DNA of 64,000 nt from Actinomyces gaoshouyii (GTDB lineage: Bacteria > Actinomycetota > Actinomycetes > Actinomycetales > Actinomycetaceae). Below the pieces are notes generated by a model. The model saw nothing but the letters and a program-made list of their open reading frames with translations, was not told the DNA's origin and made no database searches. The translations under genes were made by a program, and so were the position numbers. Positions 7,531 through 16,644 of the stretch are shown in pieces (the stretch's first letter is position 1; each line of letters starts with the position of its first letter). The DNA is taken from the NCBI RefSeq assembly GCF_002072175.1, contig NZ_MVIV01000007.1:1-64000 (forward strand). Direction: 5' to 3'.

Positions 7531-10512
7531 TCACTCCGGAACGATGCTCACAAGCCCCGGAGCCTTGACGATCACCTTGCGCACGCCCCTGCCGCCCAGG
7601 GTGCGCACCACGCCGGGTGCCGCCAGCGCCAGGCGCTCCAGCTCGGCGGCGTCGATCCCCGGGTCCACCTCCAGGCGGTCACGGACCTTCCCCTTGACCT
7701 GCACCACGCAGGTCACCTTCTCCGCCGCCAGCAGCGTCTCGTCCGCCACCACCGGGAAGGGCTCGTGAGCCAGTGAGGCCTCATGCCCGAGCCTGCCCCA
7801 CAGCTCCTCCGCGATATGCGGGGCCACCGGGGAGACCATGAGCACCAGGGCCTCCGCCGCCTCTCGCGGCACCGCGCCCAGGGACGTGAGGTGGTTGTTG
7901 AGCACGATGAGCTTGGCGATCGCCGTGTTCAGGCGCATCCCCGCGTAGTCCTCGCGCACCCCCACGATCGTGCGGGCCATGAGCCGGCGCGTGGCGTCGT
8001 CGGCGGCCTCATCGACCACCGTCACCTCGCCCGTGGACTCGTCGATCACATTGCGCCATAGGCGCTGCAGGAAGCGCTGCGCACCCACCACAGCGCGCGT
8101 GTCCCAGGGGCGGTCCACATCCAGCGGCCCCATCGACATCTCGTAGACGCGGAAGGTATCCGCTCCGTAGGCGTCGTACATCTCATCCGGGGTGACGATG
8201 TTCTTCAGGGACTTGCCCATCTTCCCGTACTCGCGGGTCACCGGCTCTCCGCGCCAGGTGAAGGCCGCCTCACCATCGGCGCCGGCACTCTCCTCCACCT
8301 CCTCCGCGGGCACGTACTGCCCCCGGGAGTCCTTGAAGGCGTAGGCCTGCACGTATCCCTGGTTGAACAGGCGGTGGTAGGGCTCCGAGGATGAGACGTG
8401 GCCGAGGTCGAAGAGCACCTTGTGCCAGAAGCGCGAGTACAGCAGGTGCAGCACCGCGTGCTCCACGCCGCCCACGTACAGGTCCGTGCCGCCGGAGGTA
8501 TTGCCCCCCTCGGGCCGGGGACCCATCCAGTACGCCTCGTTGGCCGGGTCGATGAGCGCCGTCGCATTCGTGGGGTCCGCGTAGCGCATCTCGTACCAGC
8601 ACGAGCCCGCCCACTGGGGCATCGTGTTGGTCTCGCGGTAGTACTTCCTGGGCCCATCGCCCAGGTCCAACTCGACCTCCACCCACTCGGTGGCCTTGGA
8701 CAGCGGCGCCTCCGGGCAGGAGTCGGCGTCATCGGGGTCGAAAGAGCGCGGGGAGTAGTCGGTGACCTCCGGCAGCTCGATTGGCAGCATGGACTCCGGG
8801 ACGGCGTGGACGAGGCCGTCCTCGTCCCAGACGATCGGGAAGGGCTCGCCCCAATAGCGCTGACGGGAGAAGAGCCAGTCGCGCAGGCGGTAGGTGACCG
8901 CGGCGCGCCCCACGCCCTTGGCCTCCAGGTACTGGGTCATAGCGGCCTTGGCCTCATCCTTGCCCATGCCGTTGAGGTCGATCTCGCCATTCGCGGAGTT
9001 GATGAGCGGGCCGTCCCCCGTCCAGGCGGCCTCCTCCAGGTTGAAGCCCTCTGGCGGCTGGATCGTGGCGACGACGTCGATCCCGTACTTGCGGGCGAAA
9101 TCCCAGTCGCGCTGGTCGCCGGAGGGAACCGCCATGATCGCGCCGGTGCCGTAGCCCATGAGGACGTAGTCGGCCACAAAGACCGGTACCTGGCGCCCAT
9201 CCACCGGGTTGATGCCGAACAGGCCCGTGAAGACGCCGGTCTTGGCCCGGCCCTCGTCGGTGCGCTCGGCGTCCGTGGCGGCGGCGGCGTAGGCGCGGTA
9301 GGCGGCGACGGCCTCGGCCGGGGTGGCGTGCCCGCCGGTCCAGGCCTCCTTCGTGCCCTCGGGCCAGGCTGTGGGCAGCGTGAGGGCCGCGGCGTCGTCG
9401 TCGATCTGGGCCTGTGTGCGGGCCGAGGCAGCGGAGGGAGCCCCGCCCAGGATCGGGTGCTCGGGGGCCACCACCATGAAGGTGGCGCCGAAGAGGGTGT
9501 CCGGGCGCGTGGTGTAGACCGTGAGCGCATCCTGGCAGGCTCCGGCGAGTGCGGCCCCGGGTACCGCGTAGGTCACCTCGGCGCCCTCGGACCGGCCGAT
9601 CCAGTTGCGCTGCATGAGCTTGACCTTCTCGGGCCAGTCGACGGTGTCCAGGTCCTCGGCGAGGCGGTCCCCGTAGGCGGTGATCCGCATCATCCACTGG
9701 CGCAGGTTGCGCTTGAAGACGGGGTAGTTGCCGCGCTCGGAACGGCCCTCGGAGGTGACCTCCTCGTTGGCCAGCACCGTGCCCAGGCCAGGGCACCAGT
9801 TCACCGGCGCGTGGGAGATGTAGGCCAGCCGGTGGGAGTCGATGACCTCGGCGCGCTCCGCCTTGCCCAGTTCCGCCCATGGCCGGCCGTCCGGAGTGGG
9901 CACCTCGCCGGAGGCGAGCTTGGCCTCGAGCTCGGCGATGGGGCGGGCGGCGCCCGTGCCCCGGCCGTCGCGGCGAGGGGCGGTGGGGTCGAACCAGGAG
10001 TTGAAGATCTGCAGGAAGATCCACTGGGTCCAGCGCACGTAGTCGACGTCGATGGTCTGGATGGAGCGGCGCGAGTCGTGGGACAGGCCGAGGCGGCGAA
10101 GCTGGCGGCGCATATTGGCGATATTGGCCTCGGTCGACGCACGCGGGTGCTGGCCTGTGGCCACGGCGTACTGCTCGGCGGGCAGGCCGAAGGCGTCGTA
10201 GCCCATCGTGTACAGGACGTTCTTGCCTGTCATGCGAGTGAAGCGGGCGATGACGTCCGTGGCGATGTACCCCAGGGGGTGGCCCACGTGCAGGCCCTTG
10301 CCGGAGGGGTAGGGGAACATGTCGAGCATGAAGAACTTCTCGCGCCTCGCGCCGGGGCCCGCGAGATCACCCGCGGGATTGTCCGCCCAGAAGGTGCCCT
10401 CGCTCTCCCAGCGGTCCTGCCAGGAGGTCTCGATGCTGCCCGCCAGCGCCGCCGTGTACCGGAAGGGAGGCGCGTCAAAGGACTCCGGGACGGCTACGGG
10501 GTTCTGGGTCAT
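7531..10512 (-). CDS. leuS: Leucyl-tRNA synthetase
   Basis: Class I aminoacyl-tRNA synthetase charging tRNA-Leu, 993 residues, full length. The HIGH-type motif is in [16 protein letters not shown] and the KMSKS-type motif appears as KMGKSLKN, a form I recall as common in actinobacteria. The editing (CP1) domain carries [16 protein letters not shown]. Other expected blocks are [14 protein letters not shown] and [15 protein letters not shown] chose ATG 10512 ([11 protein letters not shown]). ATGs 27-30 bases upstream are possible, but the sequence before them has no family character. No T-box or other leader structure was seen in the 168 bases upstream. The HIT gene precedes it on the same strand. 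Confidence 0.97.
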   Translation of the reverse strand: MTQNPVAVPESFDAPPFRYTAALAGSIETSWQDRWESEGTFWADNPAGDLAGPGARREKFFMLDMFPYPSGKGLHVGHPLGYIATDVIARFTRMTGKNVLYTMGYDAFGLPAEQYAVATGQHPRASTEANIANMRRQLRRLGLSHDSRRSIQTIDVDYVRWTQWIFLQIFNSWFDPTAPRRDGRGTGAARPIAELEAKLASGEVPTPDGRPWAELGKAERAEVIDSHRLAYISHAPVNWCPGLGTVLANEEVTSEGRSERGNYPVFKRNLRQWMMRITAYGDRLAEDLDTVDWPEKVKLMQRNWIGRSEGAEVTYAVPGAALAGACQDALTVYTTRPDTLFGATFMVVAPEHPILGGAPSAASARTQAQIDDDAAALTLPTAWPEGTKEAWTGGHATPAEAVAAYRAYAAAATDAERTDEGRAKTGVFTGLFGINPVDGRQVPVFVADYVLMGYGTGAIMAVPSGDQRDWDFARKYGIDVVATIQPPEGFNLEEAAWTGDGPLINSANGEIDLNGMGKDEAKAAMTQYLEAKGVGRAAVTYRLRDWLFSRQRYWGEPFPIVWDEDGLVHAVPESMLPIELPEVTDYSPRSFDPDDADSCPEAPLSKATEWVEVELDLGDGPRKYYRETNTMPQWAGSCWYEMRYADPTNATALIDPANEAYWMGPRPEGGNTSGGTDLYVGGVEHAVLHLLYSRFWHKVLFDLGHVSSSEPYHRLFNQGYVQAYAFKDSRGQYVPAEEVEESAGADGEAAFTWRGEPVTREYGKMGKSLKNIVTPDEMYDAYGADTFRVYEMSMGPLDVDRPWDTRAVVGAQRFLQRLWRNVIDESTGEVTVVDEAADDATRRLMARTIVGVREDYAGMRLNTAIAKLIVLNNHLTSLGAVPREAAEALVLMVSPVAPHIAEELWGRLGHEASLAHEPFPVVADETLLAAEKVTCVVQVKGKVRDRLEVDPGIDAAELERLALAAPGVVRTLGGRGVRKVIVKAPGLVSIVPE

Positions 10513-10680
10513 GGTGCTCTGCGCTCTTTCCCTGATCATCATGCCCTGAGGGGCTTCATCCCCCAGGGATCGTGGCTGGGGCCAGCCTATCCCCCGGCCG
10601 GGCCCTCCCCGCGCCATGCCCGAGCGGTGGGCCTGTCCTCCCTCTGAGGGGCCGGTCACGTCCGGGCGCGCGGTCCCCGC

Positions 10681-11133
10681 TCAGCGGGCGCCCGGAACGC
10701 CCGGGGCGCTGGTGACGACGAACTCCTCCCAGCCATCCTCATCCAGTCCGGCGCGCAGGCGCGCCATGGCGGCCTCGATCTCCTCGGGGGCGACGTCCTT
10801 GCGGGCTGAGGAGAACTGCAGGTCCGCCTCGGTGCGGATCGGCAGGACATGCACGTGAAGGTGATCGACGCCGTAGCCGGCCACCATGACCCCGGCTCTC
10901 GCGGCGCCGAAGACGCGGGTCTGGGCGGCCCCGATGCGCCTGGCCACCACGGCCAGGTGGGCGACGAGCTCGTCGGGGGCGTCGACGTAGGAGTCGATCT
11001 CCTGGAAGGGGACGATGAGGACGTGCCCGTCGGTGTGGGGCTCGATCGTGGCGAAGGCGGCGCAGTGCTCATCGGCCCACACGAAGGAGCCGGGGATCTC
11101 GCCGTTGATGATCTTGGTGAAGAGGGTGCTCAT
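10681..11133 (-). CDS. HIT family nucleotide hydrolase/transferase
   Basis: 150-residue histidine-triad protein. The triad is HLHVHVLP near residue 98, and the N-terminus MSTLFTKIINGEIPGSFVWAD is the standard Hint-type opening. The block TDGHVLIVPFQEID is also typical. These enzymes hydrolyse AMP-linked substrates such as adenosine phosphoramidates; the physiological substrate here cannot be told from sequence. GGAGG lies about 10 bases before the ATG. It stands upstream of leuS on the same strand with a 168-bp gap. Confidence 0.93.
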   Translation of the reverse strand: MSTLFTKIINGEIPGSFVWADEHCAAFATIEPHTDGHVLIVPFQEIDSYVDAPDELVAHLAVVARRIGAAQTRVFGAARAGVMVAGYGVDHLHVHVLPIRTEADLQFSSARKDVAPEEIEAAMARLRAGLDEDGWEEFVVTSAPGVPGAR

Positions 11134-11263
11134 GCGCCTTATCCTCCCAGACGAAGGCGCCTCGCGCCGATAGTCAGCGGCCTTCAGCGGCAGGCGGCGG
11201 TTCGAGCGGATGATGCCCGCAGCGGCGGTCCGGCCGCCGACTGCGCCCGGCCCCGTCAGTCCG

Positions 11264-12076
11264 TCAGTCCTCGGCGAGGACCCAAAGGGAGCCCGCCGGA
11301 ATCACGGCTTCCCCCGGTCCCGGTGCTCCACCGGATGCCTCCGCCGCCTCGGGAGCGTCCCCCCGCCCCTCTCCAGTGGCGCTGACGAGTCGGATGCGGC
11401 TTGGGCGCAGGCCCGAGTCGCCGTCGACCCGGCCCCGTCCCGTCACGACGATCCGCGAGTCCAAGCCGATCCCGGCGCGGTCAAGGGTCTGAAGGGTGTC
11501 GGGGTCGTCCTGGATGCGGGCCACGGAGCCGGTCTCCCCCACGCGCAGCGCGTCGAGACTGCGCAGGGCGGTGACCTCCATAGCACCATCGGCGGTGGGG
11601 ATCGGATCGCCGTGGGGGTCTCGCGAGGGGCGCCCCAGGGCGGCATCGATGCGATCCAGGAGGCGCTCGGAGACGGCGTGCTCGAGGACCTCGGCCTCCT
11701 CGTGGACCTCGTCCCAGTCGAAGCCGAGGGCCTCCACGAGGTAGGTCTCCAGGAGTCGGTGGCGGCGCACCATGCCCATGGCACGGCGCATGCCCTCGGC
11801 GCTGAGCGTGACGGCGCGGTAGGGCTCATGCTCCAGGAGGCCGGCGTCGACCAGCCGCGAGACATTCTCCGATGCCGTGGAGGCCGCCACCCCCATGCGC
11901 TGGGCCAGGCCCGTGATGGAGGCGCCGGCGCCGTCCCACTCCGTGGCGGCCCAGACCGCCTTGAGGTAATCCTGGGTGACGGTCGAGTCAGCGGGGACGG
12001 CCGTGTCGATGGGGCGCGCGGGCACCGTCGCGCGCGGGGGACTCTCCTCGCTGCCCTGGTGGGCGGGGGCGCTCAT
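11264..12076 (-). CDS. DtxR/MntR-family metal-dependent repressor
   Basis: 270 residues. The N-terminal winged helix (TVTQDYLKAVWAA, ITGLAQRMGVAASTASENVSRLVDAGLL) is followed by the metal-binding and dimerisation block RRHRLLETYLVEALGFDWDEVHEEAEVLEHAVSE. A C-terminal SH3/FeoA-like segment follows (LRVGETGSVARIQDD). The family represses genes when Fe2+ or Mn2+ is bound. Which metal applies here is not clear, because the ligand set is not fully visible by eye. The N-terminal 30 residues are an extra Pro/Ser-rich extension. Its ATG overlaps the VKOR stop as ATGA, so the repressor is translated from the VKOR message. No metal transporter is adjacent. Confidence 0.9.
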   Translation of the reverse strand: MSAPAHQGSEESPPRATVPARPIDTAVPADSTVTQDYLKAVWAATEWDGAGASITGLAQRMGVAASTASENVSRLVDAGLLEHEPYRAVTLSAEGMRRAMGMVRRHRLLETYLVEALGFDWDEVHEEAEVLEHAVSERLLDRIDAALGRPSRDPHGDPIPTADGAMEVTALRSLDALRVGETGSVARIQDDPDTLQTLDRAGIGLDSRIVVTGRGRVDGDSGLRPSRIRLVSATGEGRGDAPEAAEASGGAPGPGEAVIPAGSLWVLAED

Positions 12077-12783
12077 CGCAGCAGTGTCATCCACTCGGAC
12101 CACAGACCGACGACGACCGCGAGGGCGACGAGCGCGTAGATCGCAGCCGCGCCCCACCAGCGCCAGGCCACGAGGCGGCGGGCGGTGGCGGGGCTGACGC
12201 CCAGGTGCCCACCGGCGGCGGCCCACGCCCAGGTGGATGTGGCCACGGAGATGGTGACCGCCCAGATGAGCATGCAGAAGGGGCAAAGCTTGCCCAGGTC
12301 CATGATGGAGACGAACAGGAACCAGGCGACGAAGAGGATCCCGCCGATGGTCCCGGCCACCATGCCCCGCCACACCCAGCGCGGCAGGCGCATCCCGCCC
12401 AGGAGGAGCGCACCCAGTGTCAGGAGCGCGGCGAAGGCCATCGCCCCGATGTGGGCGTTAGGCACGCCCAGCAGGTTGCCCTGCCATATGTCCAGGGAGG
12501 CGCCGCAGGAGACCAGGGGATTGATGTCGCAGGACAGACCCGCGAGGGGCTCCTTGATCTGCTTGATGTGGGCGGTGGTGAGCTCCCAGCAGGCCCCGAG
12601 CGCGATGATCGAGCCGATGATGAGGAGCCAGGCGTAGCCGCGGGGAGCTCCGGAGGAGGCGGTGGCGCCGGCGCCCTCGACCTCGAGGATGGTGGGGTCG
12701 GGGTCCTCGGCGCTGGCGAGATAGGCCTCCAGTTCCTCCTCGCTCATCGCATCGATCTCTGCCTGGGTCGGCACGTGGGCCAT
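12073..12783 (-). CDS. Vitamin K epoxide reductase family disulfide enzyme (VKOR)
   Basis: Integral membrane protein of 236 residues that reoxidises a periplasmic/exoplasmic thiol oxidase and passes electrons to quinone. All four key cysteines are present: the loop pair C85 and C93 (SCDINPLVSC) and the CPFC pair C167/C170, with four to five hydrophobic segments between residue 49 and the end. The N-terminal 45 residues are acidic and cytoplasmic. In Actinomyces oris, VKOR with the oxidase MdbA is known to support pilin folding; no mdbA homologue lies in this window. GAGAGGAG precedes ATG 12783. It overlaps the dtxR-type gene by 4 bases. Confidence 0.92.
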   Translation of the reverse strand: MAHVPTQAEIDAMSEEELEAYLASAEDPDPTILEVEGAGATASSGAPRGYAWLLIIGSIIALGACWELTTAHIKQIKEPLAGLSCDINPLVSCGASLDIWQGNLLGVPNAHIGAMAFAALLTLGALLLGGMRLPRWVWRGMVAGTIGGILFVAWFLFVSIMDLGKLCPFCMLIWAVTISVATSTWAWAAAGGHLGVSPATARRLVAWRWWGAAAIYALVALAVVVGLWSEWMTLLR

Positions 12784-12882
12784 GACGGCGCTCCTCTCGC
12801 TGCCCCGGTTATCGACCGGCCGCGCGCCTGGTGACGCGACCGGCCCATTGTGCACCCTGTGAGTGCTTGATGACGCGACCAT

Positions 12883-13176
12883 TCAGCCGTCGGCCCTCGC
12901 CGTGCCCCATGTCTCGCCCTCATCGGTGGGATCGGGCTCCGCGGCCCCGGTGCTCGCCGGAGTCGCGGGGGCGCCGAGGCCGATCGTCCCGGAGACGAGC
13001 AGTAGTACCAGGGCGCGCACGGCGCGGCGGAAATCGGCACTGCGGGACCGCCGAGCCCGCCAGATGACCTGCCGGAGCCTCATGAGCGCTCCGATCAGCA
13101 CGGCCAACGGCGGGCCGGCACGGGTCGGTCTGTCGCTGATACCGGTCTCGCGGGGATCCCTGTCCTGATGGGTCAT
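12883..13176 (-). CDS. Small predicted membrane protein, function unknown
   Basis: 97 residues. An arginine-rich N-terminal part (LRQVIWRARRSRSADFRRAVR) leads into one hydrophobic helix (ALVLLLVSGTIGLG) and a Pro/Thr/Asp/Glu tail. I recognise no family. A GAGGG lies 9 bases before the ATG. The gene begins 12 bases after the HAD stop and is followed by VKOR after about 100 bases, so it is probably cotranscribed. The basic stretch before the helix suggests an N-in orientation. A spurious frame remains possible in DNA of this GC content. Confidence 0.5.
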   Translation of the reverse strand: MTHQDRDPRETGISDRPTRAGPPLAVLIGALMRLRQVIWRARRSRSADFRRAVRALVLLLVSGTIGLGAPATPASTGAAEPDPTDEGETWGTARADG

Positions 13177-13188
13177 CAGCCAGCGCCC

Positions 13189-14031
13189 TCAGGCGCCCCC
13201 GGCAGCGATGCGCTGGGCGAGATCGGCCACGAACACCGCGGTTTCCTCCCAGCCGGACACGGCGTGGCAGGGGATGCCGAGCGCGAGCACCGGGTAGTCG
13301 TTGCCCTCGGGGTCGAGGCGGTCCCCGACGAACAGCATCCGCTCACCGGGGATGCCGGTGACCTCCGCGAGGCGGGTCATCCCATAGGCCTTATCGACTC
13401 CCTTGAGGGTGATGTCCACGCTGGTCGAGCCGCCGGAGCGGACCTCGAGCCCGGGCAGGCGGGCGGCCACGGCGTCGCGCAGGGCGCCCTTCTTCTCCCC
13501 CGTCGGGTCCCAAGCGCGCTTGGCATCGAGCGGCGCCTCCTGACCGAGGGCGGAGAAGGTGATCTGGCTGCCGCGATCCTCCAGGATGTCGCCCCAGGTC
13601 CGCCCCTCCCACAGACCCAGCCTGCGGGCCTCGGCCTCGACAACGGCGAAGCCCTCCTCGATCTGCTGCGGGCTCAGGTCGTTGGCGTAGACGAGCCGCC
13701 AGCCGGGCATGCCCTCGATGGCGCGCGCGTCCTGGTCATCGGCGTGGGCGGTGCCGGCGGCGGCGCCATGGACGTAGTAGCGGGTGCCGCAGGTGGGCAT
13801 GAGATGGAGGCGGGAGAGCTCGACGTCGTCGGCGCCGAGGTGGGCCAGGAGCTGGTCGCGGAACTGGCCGATCTGGCCCCCGGAGATGACGCAGACGGGG
13901 ACGACGTCCAGCAGCGAGCGAAGGGCGGCGGCCATCGGCTCGGGCATCGCCGACTTGGAGGGGGCGAGGGTGTCGTCGAGGTCGAAGGCCACCAGCGCGG
14001 GGAGCGGCGGCGCGTCAGGAGAAGTGGTCAT
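13189..14031 (-). CDS. HAD-IIB family phosphatase
   Basis: 280-residue haloacid-dehalogenase phosphatase. Motif I is FDLDDTLAPSKS (the first Asp is the nucleophile), motif II is CVISGGQ, and motif IV is FVGDRLDPEGNDYPV. The C2B-type cap between motifs II and III fits the IIB subclass, which includes phosphomannomutase-like and sugar phosphatases. The exact substrate is unknown. ATG 14031 is used; a GTG six codons earlier is possible. The gene heads a run of same-strand genes (small membrane protein, VKOR, DtxR). Confidence 0.85.
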   Translation of the reverse strand: MTTSPDAPPLPALVAFDLDDTLAPSKSAMPEPMAAALRSLLDVVPVCVISGGQIGQFRDQLLAHLGADDVELSRLHLMPTCGTRYYVHGAAAGTAHADDQDARAIEGMPGWRLVYANDLSPQQIEEGFAVVEAEARRLGLWEGRTWGDILEDRGSQITFSALGQEAPLDAKRAWDPTGEKKGALRDAVAARLPGLEVRSGGSTSVDITLKGVDKAYGMTRLAEVTGIPGERMLFVGDRLDPEGNDYPVLALGIPCHAVSGWEETAVFVADLAQRIAAGGA

Positions 14032-14126
14032 GGGATGATTGTCGCCCACGTGCCCCGATCCGCGGAAACGGAGCGGGGCACGCAGCGCCGCGCGCCCGGC
14101 CAGTGGCGCTCCGGGGCTTACGGGGC

Positions 14127-14297
14127 TCAGGAGTCCTGCGCGCCCCGCAGGTGCTCATGAGCGGCGGCGAGGGCGACCTCGCGGGCCTCCCGCTCCTCAC
14201 GGCGCCCGCGCACGTACAGGGCGGTCACGGAGACGGCCAGGCCGCCCCAGATGATGATGATCGCGACGAGCATGAGGATGATGGCGGCACCGGTCAT
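14127..14297 (-). CDS. metS: Methionine/alanine importer small subunit (MetS-like)
   Basis: 56-residue single-helix membrane protein: MTGAAIILMLVAIIIIWGGL, then AVSVTALYVR and a charged tail RGRREEREARE. In Corynebacterium glutamicum the small protein MetS is needed with the carrier MetP for methionine and alanine uptake. The pairing is preserved here: the ATG starts one base after the TGA of the transporter gene. The size, the helix pattern and the location together make the call. Confidence 0.85.
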   Translation of the reverse strand: MTGAAIILMLVAIIIIWGGLAVSVTALYVRGRREEREAREVALAAAHEHLRGAQDS

Positions 14298-14298
14298 G

Positions 14299-15885
14299 TC
14301 AGTTCTCCTCCTCGGCAGCCGCCAGAGGGGCGTCCAAGTCGATGGGCGTGAAGTCATCCACGGGGGTGCGCCACCTGGTGAGCGAGAGCACGGCGACGAT
14401 GATGGCGCCCAGGGCGAGCATCCCCCAGCCGAAGGCGCCGAGCATCGCGCCGGAGTAGCCCTCGTAGCCGTCCTGGACATAGGAGCGCACCGTCCGGAAG
14501 AGCATGTAGGCCAGGGCGAGCGGGGCGACGACGGCGATGAGGAAGCGCCACCAGGCGCCCACCGCACGGGTCTCGGAGACGAGGTTGAGGTGGCGCTGGA
14601 GCGGCTTGGCGCGGCGCAGCACCCAGGTGACGCCGATGCACGTGATGGTGGCCGAGCCGACCACGCCGATGTTGTTGATGAAGGCGTCGACGATATCGAG
14701 GTCGAACAGCCCCGAGGCAGTGCCGAACAACAGGAGCGAGAGCGCGGCCGAGGGCAGGCAGACCAGGAGGGTGGTGCGCGGGATGGACATGCCGGTCTTC
14801 TCGGAAACCCCGGGGACCACCACCTGGATGATGGAGATGAAGGAGGTCAGCCCCGCCATCGCGAAGGAGGCGAAGAAGAGCACACCGAAGATCGTGCCAC
14901 CGGGCATCTGGGCGATGACCGTCGGGAAGGTGACGAAGGCCAGCGAGGGCCCGGAGATCTTGTCGATCTCTCCCACGGCGATGCCCTGGGCGTGGGCCAT
15001 GAATCCGAGCGTCGAGAAGACCCCGATCCCCGCCAGCACCTCGAAGGAGGAGTTCGCGAACGCCGCCACAAGCCCCGTTCCCACGAGATTGGAGCGCGGC
15101 CGCAGGTAGGAGGCGTAGGTGAGCATGATGCCGAAGCCGATGGACAAGGAGAAGAAGATCTGCGCGAAGGCGGCCATCCACACCTTGAAATCGCCCAAGG
15201 AGGACCAGTCCGGGGAGAACAGGGCGTTGAGCCCGCCAGTGGCGCCGGGCAGGAGGATGGATCGCACCACGAGCGCGAGGAACATGACGACCAGCAGGGG
15301 CAGGAAGATCCTGTTGGCCTTCTCCACGCCGTTGCTCACGCCTCGCGAGATGGTGACGATGCCGAAGGCCCACACGATGACCAGCGGGATGATGACCCCG
15401 GTCATGGGAGCGATCGAGAATGAAGGCGCCGCATCGCCGAACCGGTCCGTGCCGACGTAGTTCGAGAAGAAGCCGGCGGCGTCATCGCCCCAGGCCAGGG
15501 TGACGGAGAAGACCGTGTAGCTGAGCGACCATGCCACCACCACGGCGTAGTAGGTCATGATGACGAAGCAGATGAAGACCTGCCACCAGCCGAGCCACTC
15601 GAAGCGCCTGCTCAGGCGGCGGAAGACCGCCGGGGCGCTGCCGCGAAGGCGGTGGCCCAGGGAGTAGTCGAGGAAGAGGACGGGGATTCCGACGAACAGC
15701 AGCGCGATGATGTAGGGGATCATGAAGGCGCCGCCGCCGTTGGAGTAGGCCACACCGGGGAAGCGCCAGATGTTGCCCAGCCCGATGGCCGAGCCGATCG
15801 CGGCGAAGAGGAAGCCGACCTGGCCGCTCCACTGCTCTCGCTCGGGTGCCCGCGCCGCTGGGGCGCCGTCGGTGCTGGACGACAT
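14299..15885 (-). CDS. metP: Sodium-dependent amino acid transporter of the NSS family (MetP-like)
   Basis: 528 residues with about twelve hydrophobic segments. The Na+-binding signature of neurotransmitter:sodium symporters is clear (GFLFAAIGSAIGLGNIWRFP), followed by GGGAFMIPYIIALLFVGIPVLFLDYSLG. With MetS immediately downstream, methionine/alanine import is the best guess; the substrate is inferred from C. glutamicum MetPS. ATG 15885 has AGGAAGG 7 bases upstream. Longer in-frame starts lack a ribosome site. I looked for a SAM-type riboswitch in the leader and saw none. Confidence 0.92.
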   Translation of the reverse strand: MSSSTDGAPAARAPEREQWSGQVGFLFAAIGSAIGLGNIWRFPGVAYSNGGGAFMIPYIIALLFVGIPVLFLDYSLGHRLRGSAPAVFRRLSRRFEWLGWWQVFICFVIMTYYAVVVAWSLSYTVFSVTLAWGDDAAGFFSNYVGTDRFGDAAPSFSIAPMTGVIIPLVIVWAFGIVTISRGVSNGVEKANRIFLPLLVVMFLALVVRSILLPGATGGLNALFSPDWSSLGDFKVWMAAFAQIFFSLSIGFGIMLTYASYLRPRSNLVGTGLVAAFANSSFEVLAGIGVFSTLGFMAHAQGIAVGEIDKISGPSLAFVTFPTVIAQMPGGTIFGVLFFASFAMAGLTSFISIIQVVVPGVSEKTGMSIPRTTLLVCLPSAALSLLLFGTASGLFDLDIVDAFINNIGVVGSATITCIGVTWVLRRAKPLQRHLNLVSETRAVGAWWRFLIAVVAPLALAYMLFRTVRSYVQDGYEGYSGAMLGAFGWGMLALGAIIVAVLSLTRWRTPVDDFTPIDLDAPLAAAEEEN

Positions 15886-16343
15886 GCTGTGCCTTCCTGG
15901 GGTAAGGCGCCGGAGCGGTGCCCAGCGCAGGGAATCGAGGATGCCGTGGGATCGCACGAAGCGCGCCCCGGGGCGAACCTCGGCACCGTAGCCCCGCGCG
16001 CACCACCGCCAGTGAGCGGTCCATCATCCGGGACGCAGGTCCCAGTGAGCGCCGGCCGACCGGTCGACTCAGAGATATTGCGCGCTTGCGAAAATACTGC
16101 AGCACAGGCTCACCTGTCCTTGTTTGGCAACGCCCGGAGGCGTCAACTCGCGCGGTTGGACAAGGCCTGAACGACCGGCGCGCCCACGCGGATCGACTCG
16201 GGATATGCCTGGAATTCCAACATTTTCCTGTTCCCTGGCGACACCTTGAGGGTCGCCTTCCTTGGAGTCGCCGGTGGAACTGAGTCACCTTATTCGCATC
16301 CGAGTCACCAGCGCCGCAAGGCGCCGTCCGAGAGGAGCCCATC
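15886..16343. promoter_or_regulatory. Divergent intergenic region between metP and the DUF1540 gene
   Basis: 458 bases without a gene. The decamer CCAGTGAGCG occurs at 16009-16018 and 16042-16051, 33 bp (about three helical turns) apart. The second copy overlaps the palindrome GGGAC-GCAG-GTCCC at 16030-16043, which has DosR-box geometry. CGACCGGTCG follows at 16057-16066. The part from about 16067 to 16240 is less GC-rich and probably holds promoters. The regulatory function is inferred. Confidence 0.4.
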
Positions 16344-16616
16344 ATGGCCGCCGTCGCCCCCATCTCCACCTGCACGACCACCTCCTGCGCCTTCAACAAC
16401 GGGGGCTGCACCGCCTTCGCGATCACCGTCGACGGCGCTGCGGTCTGCTCGACCTTCATCACCCTGGACGCCCGCGGCGGCCTGCCCGTCGCCGAGGGGC
16501 ACGTGGGAGCCTGCCAGCGCCTGGAGTGCGCGCACAACATCGATCTCATGTGCACCGCTGATGGCGTGAGCATCGGCGGGGACACGGCCGCCTGCCTGTC
16601 CTACGAGGCCAACTGA
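16344..16616 (+). CDS. DUF1540 cysteine-rich protein
   Basis: 90-residue protein with eight cysteines in two related halves. The first contains STCTTTSCAFNNGGCTAFAI and a Cys at 35; the second contains ACQRLECAHNIDLMC and a final AAC. This spacing is the DUF1540 pattern, thought to bind metal, with no established function. It has no signal peptide, so it is probably cytoplasmic. GAGAGGAG lies about 8 bases before the ATG. It stands alone on its strand between metP and an unknown minus-strand gene, with 28 bp to the latter's 3' end, so the two converge. Confidence 0.88.
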   Translation: MAAVAPISTCTTTSCAFNNGGCTAFAITVDGAAVCSTFITLDARGGLPVAEGHVGACQRLECAHNIDLMCTADGVSIGGDTAACLSYEAN

Positions 16617-16644
16617 CGCCCGGCTCCCGCAGCGCGAGAGGGAC

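Noticed and set aside
10513-10680. T-box or other leader upstream of leuS
   Set aside because: No conserved T-box sequence or terminator/antiterminator pair could be seen in these 168 bases.
15886-16100. SAM-type riboswitch upstream of the methionine transporter
   Set aside because: I looked for SAM-I, SAM-II and SAM-IV core sequences on the minus strand and found none.
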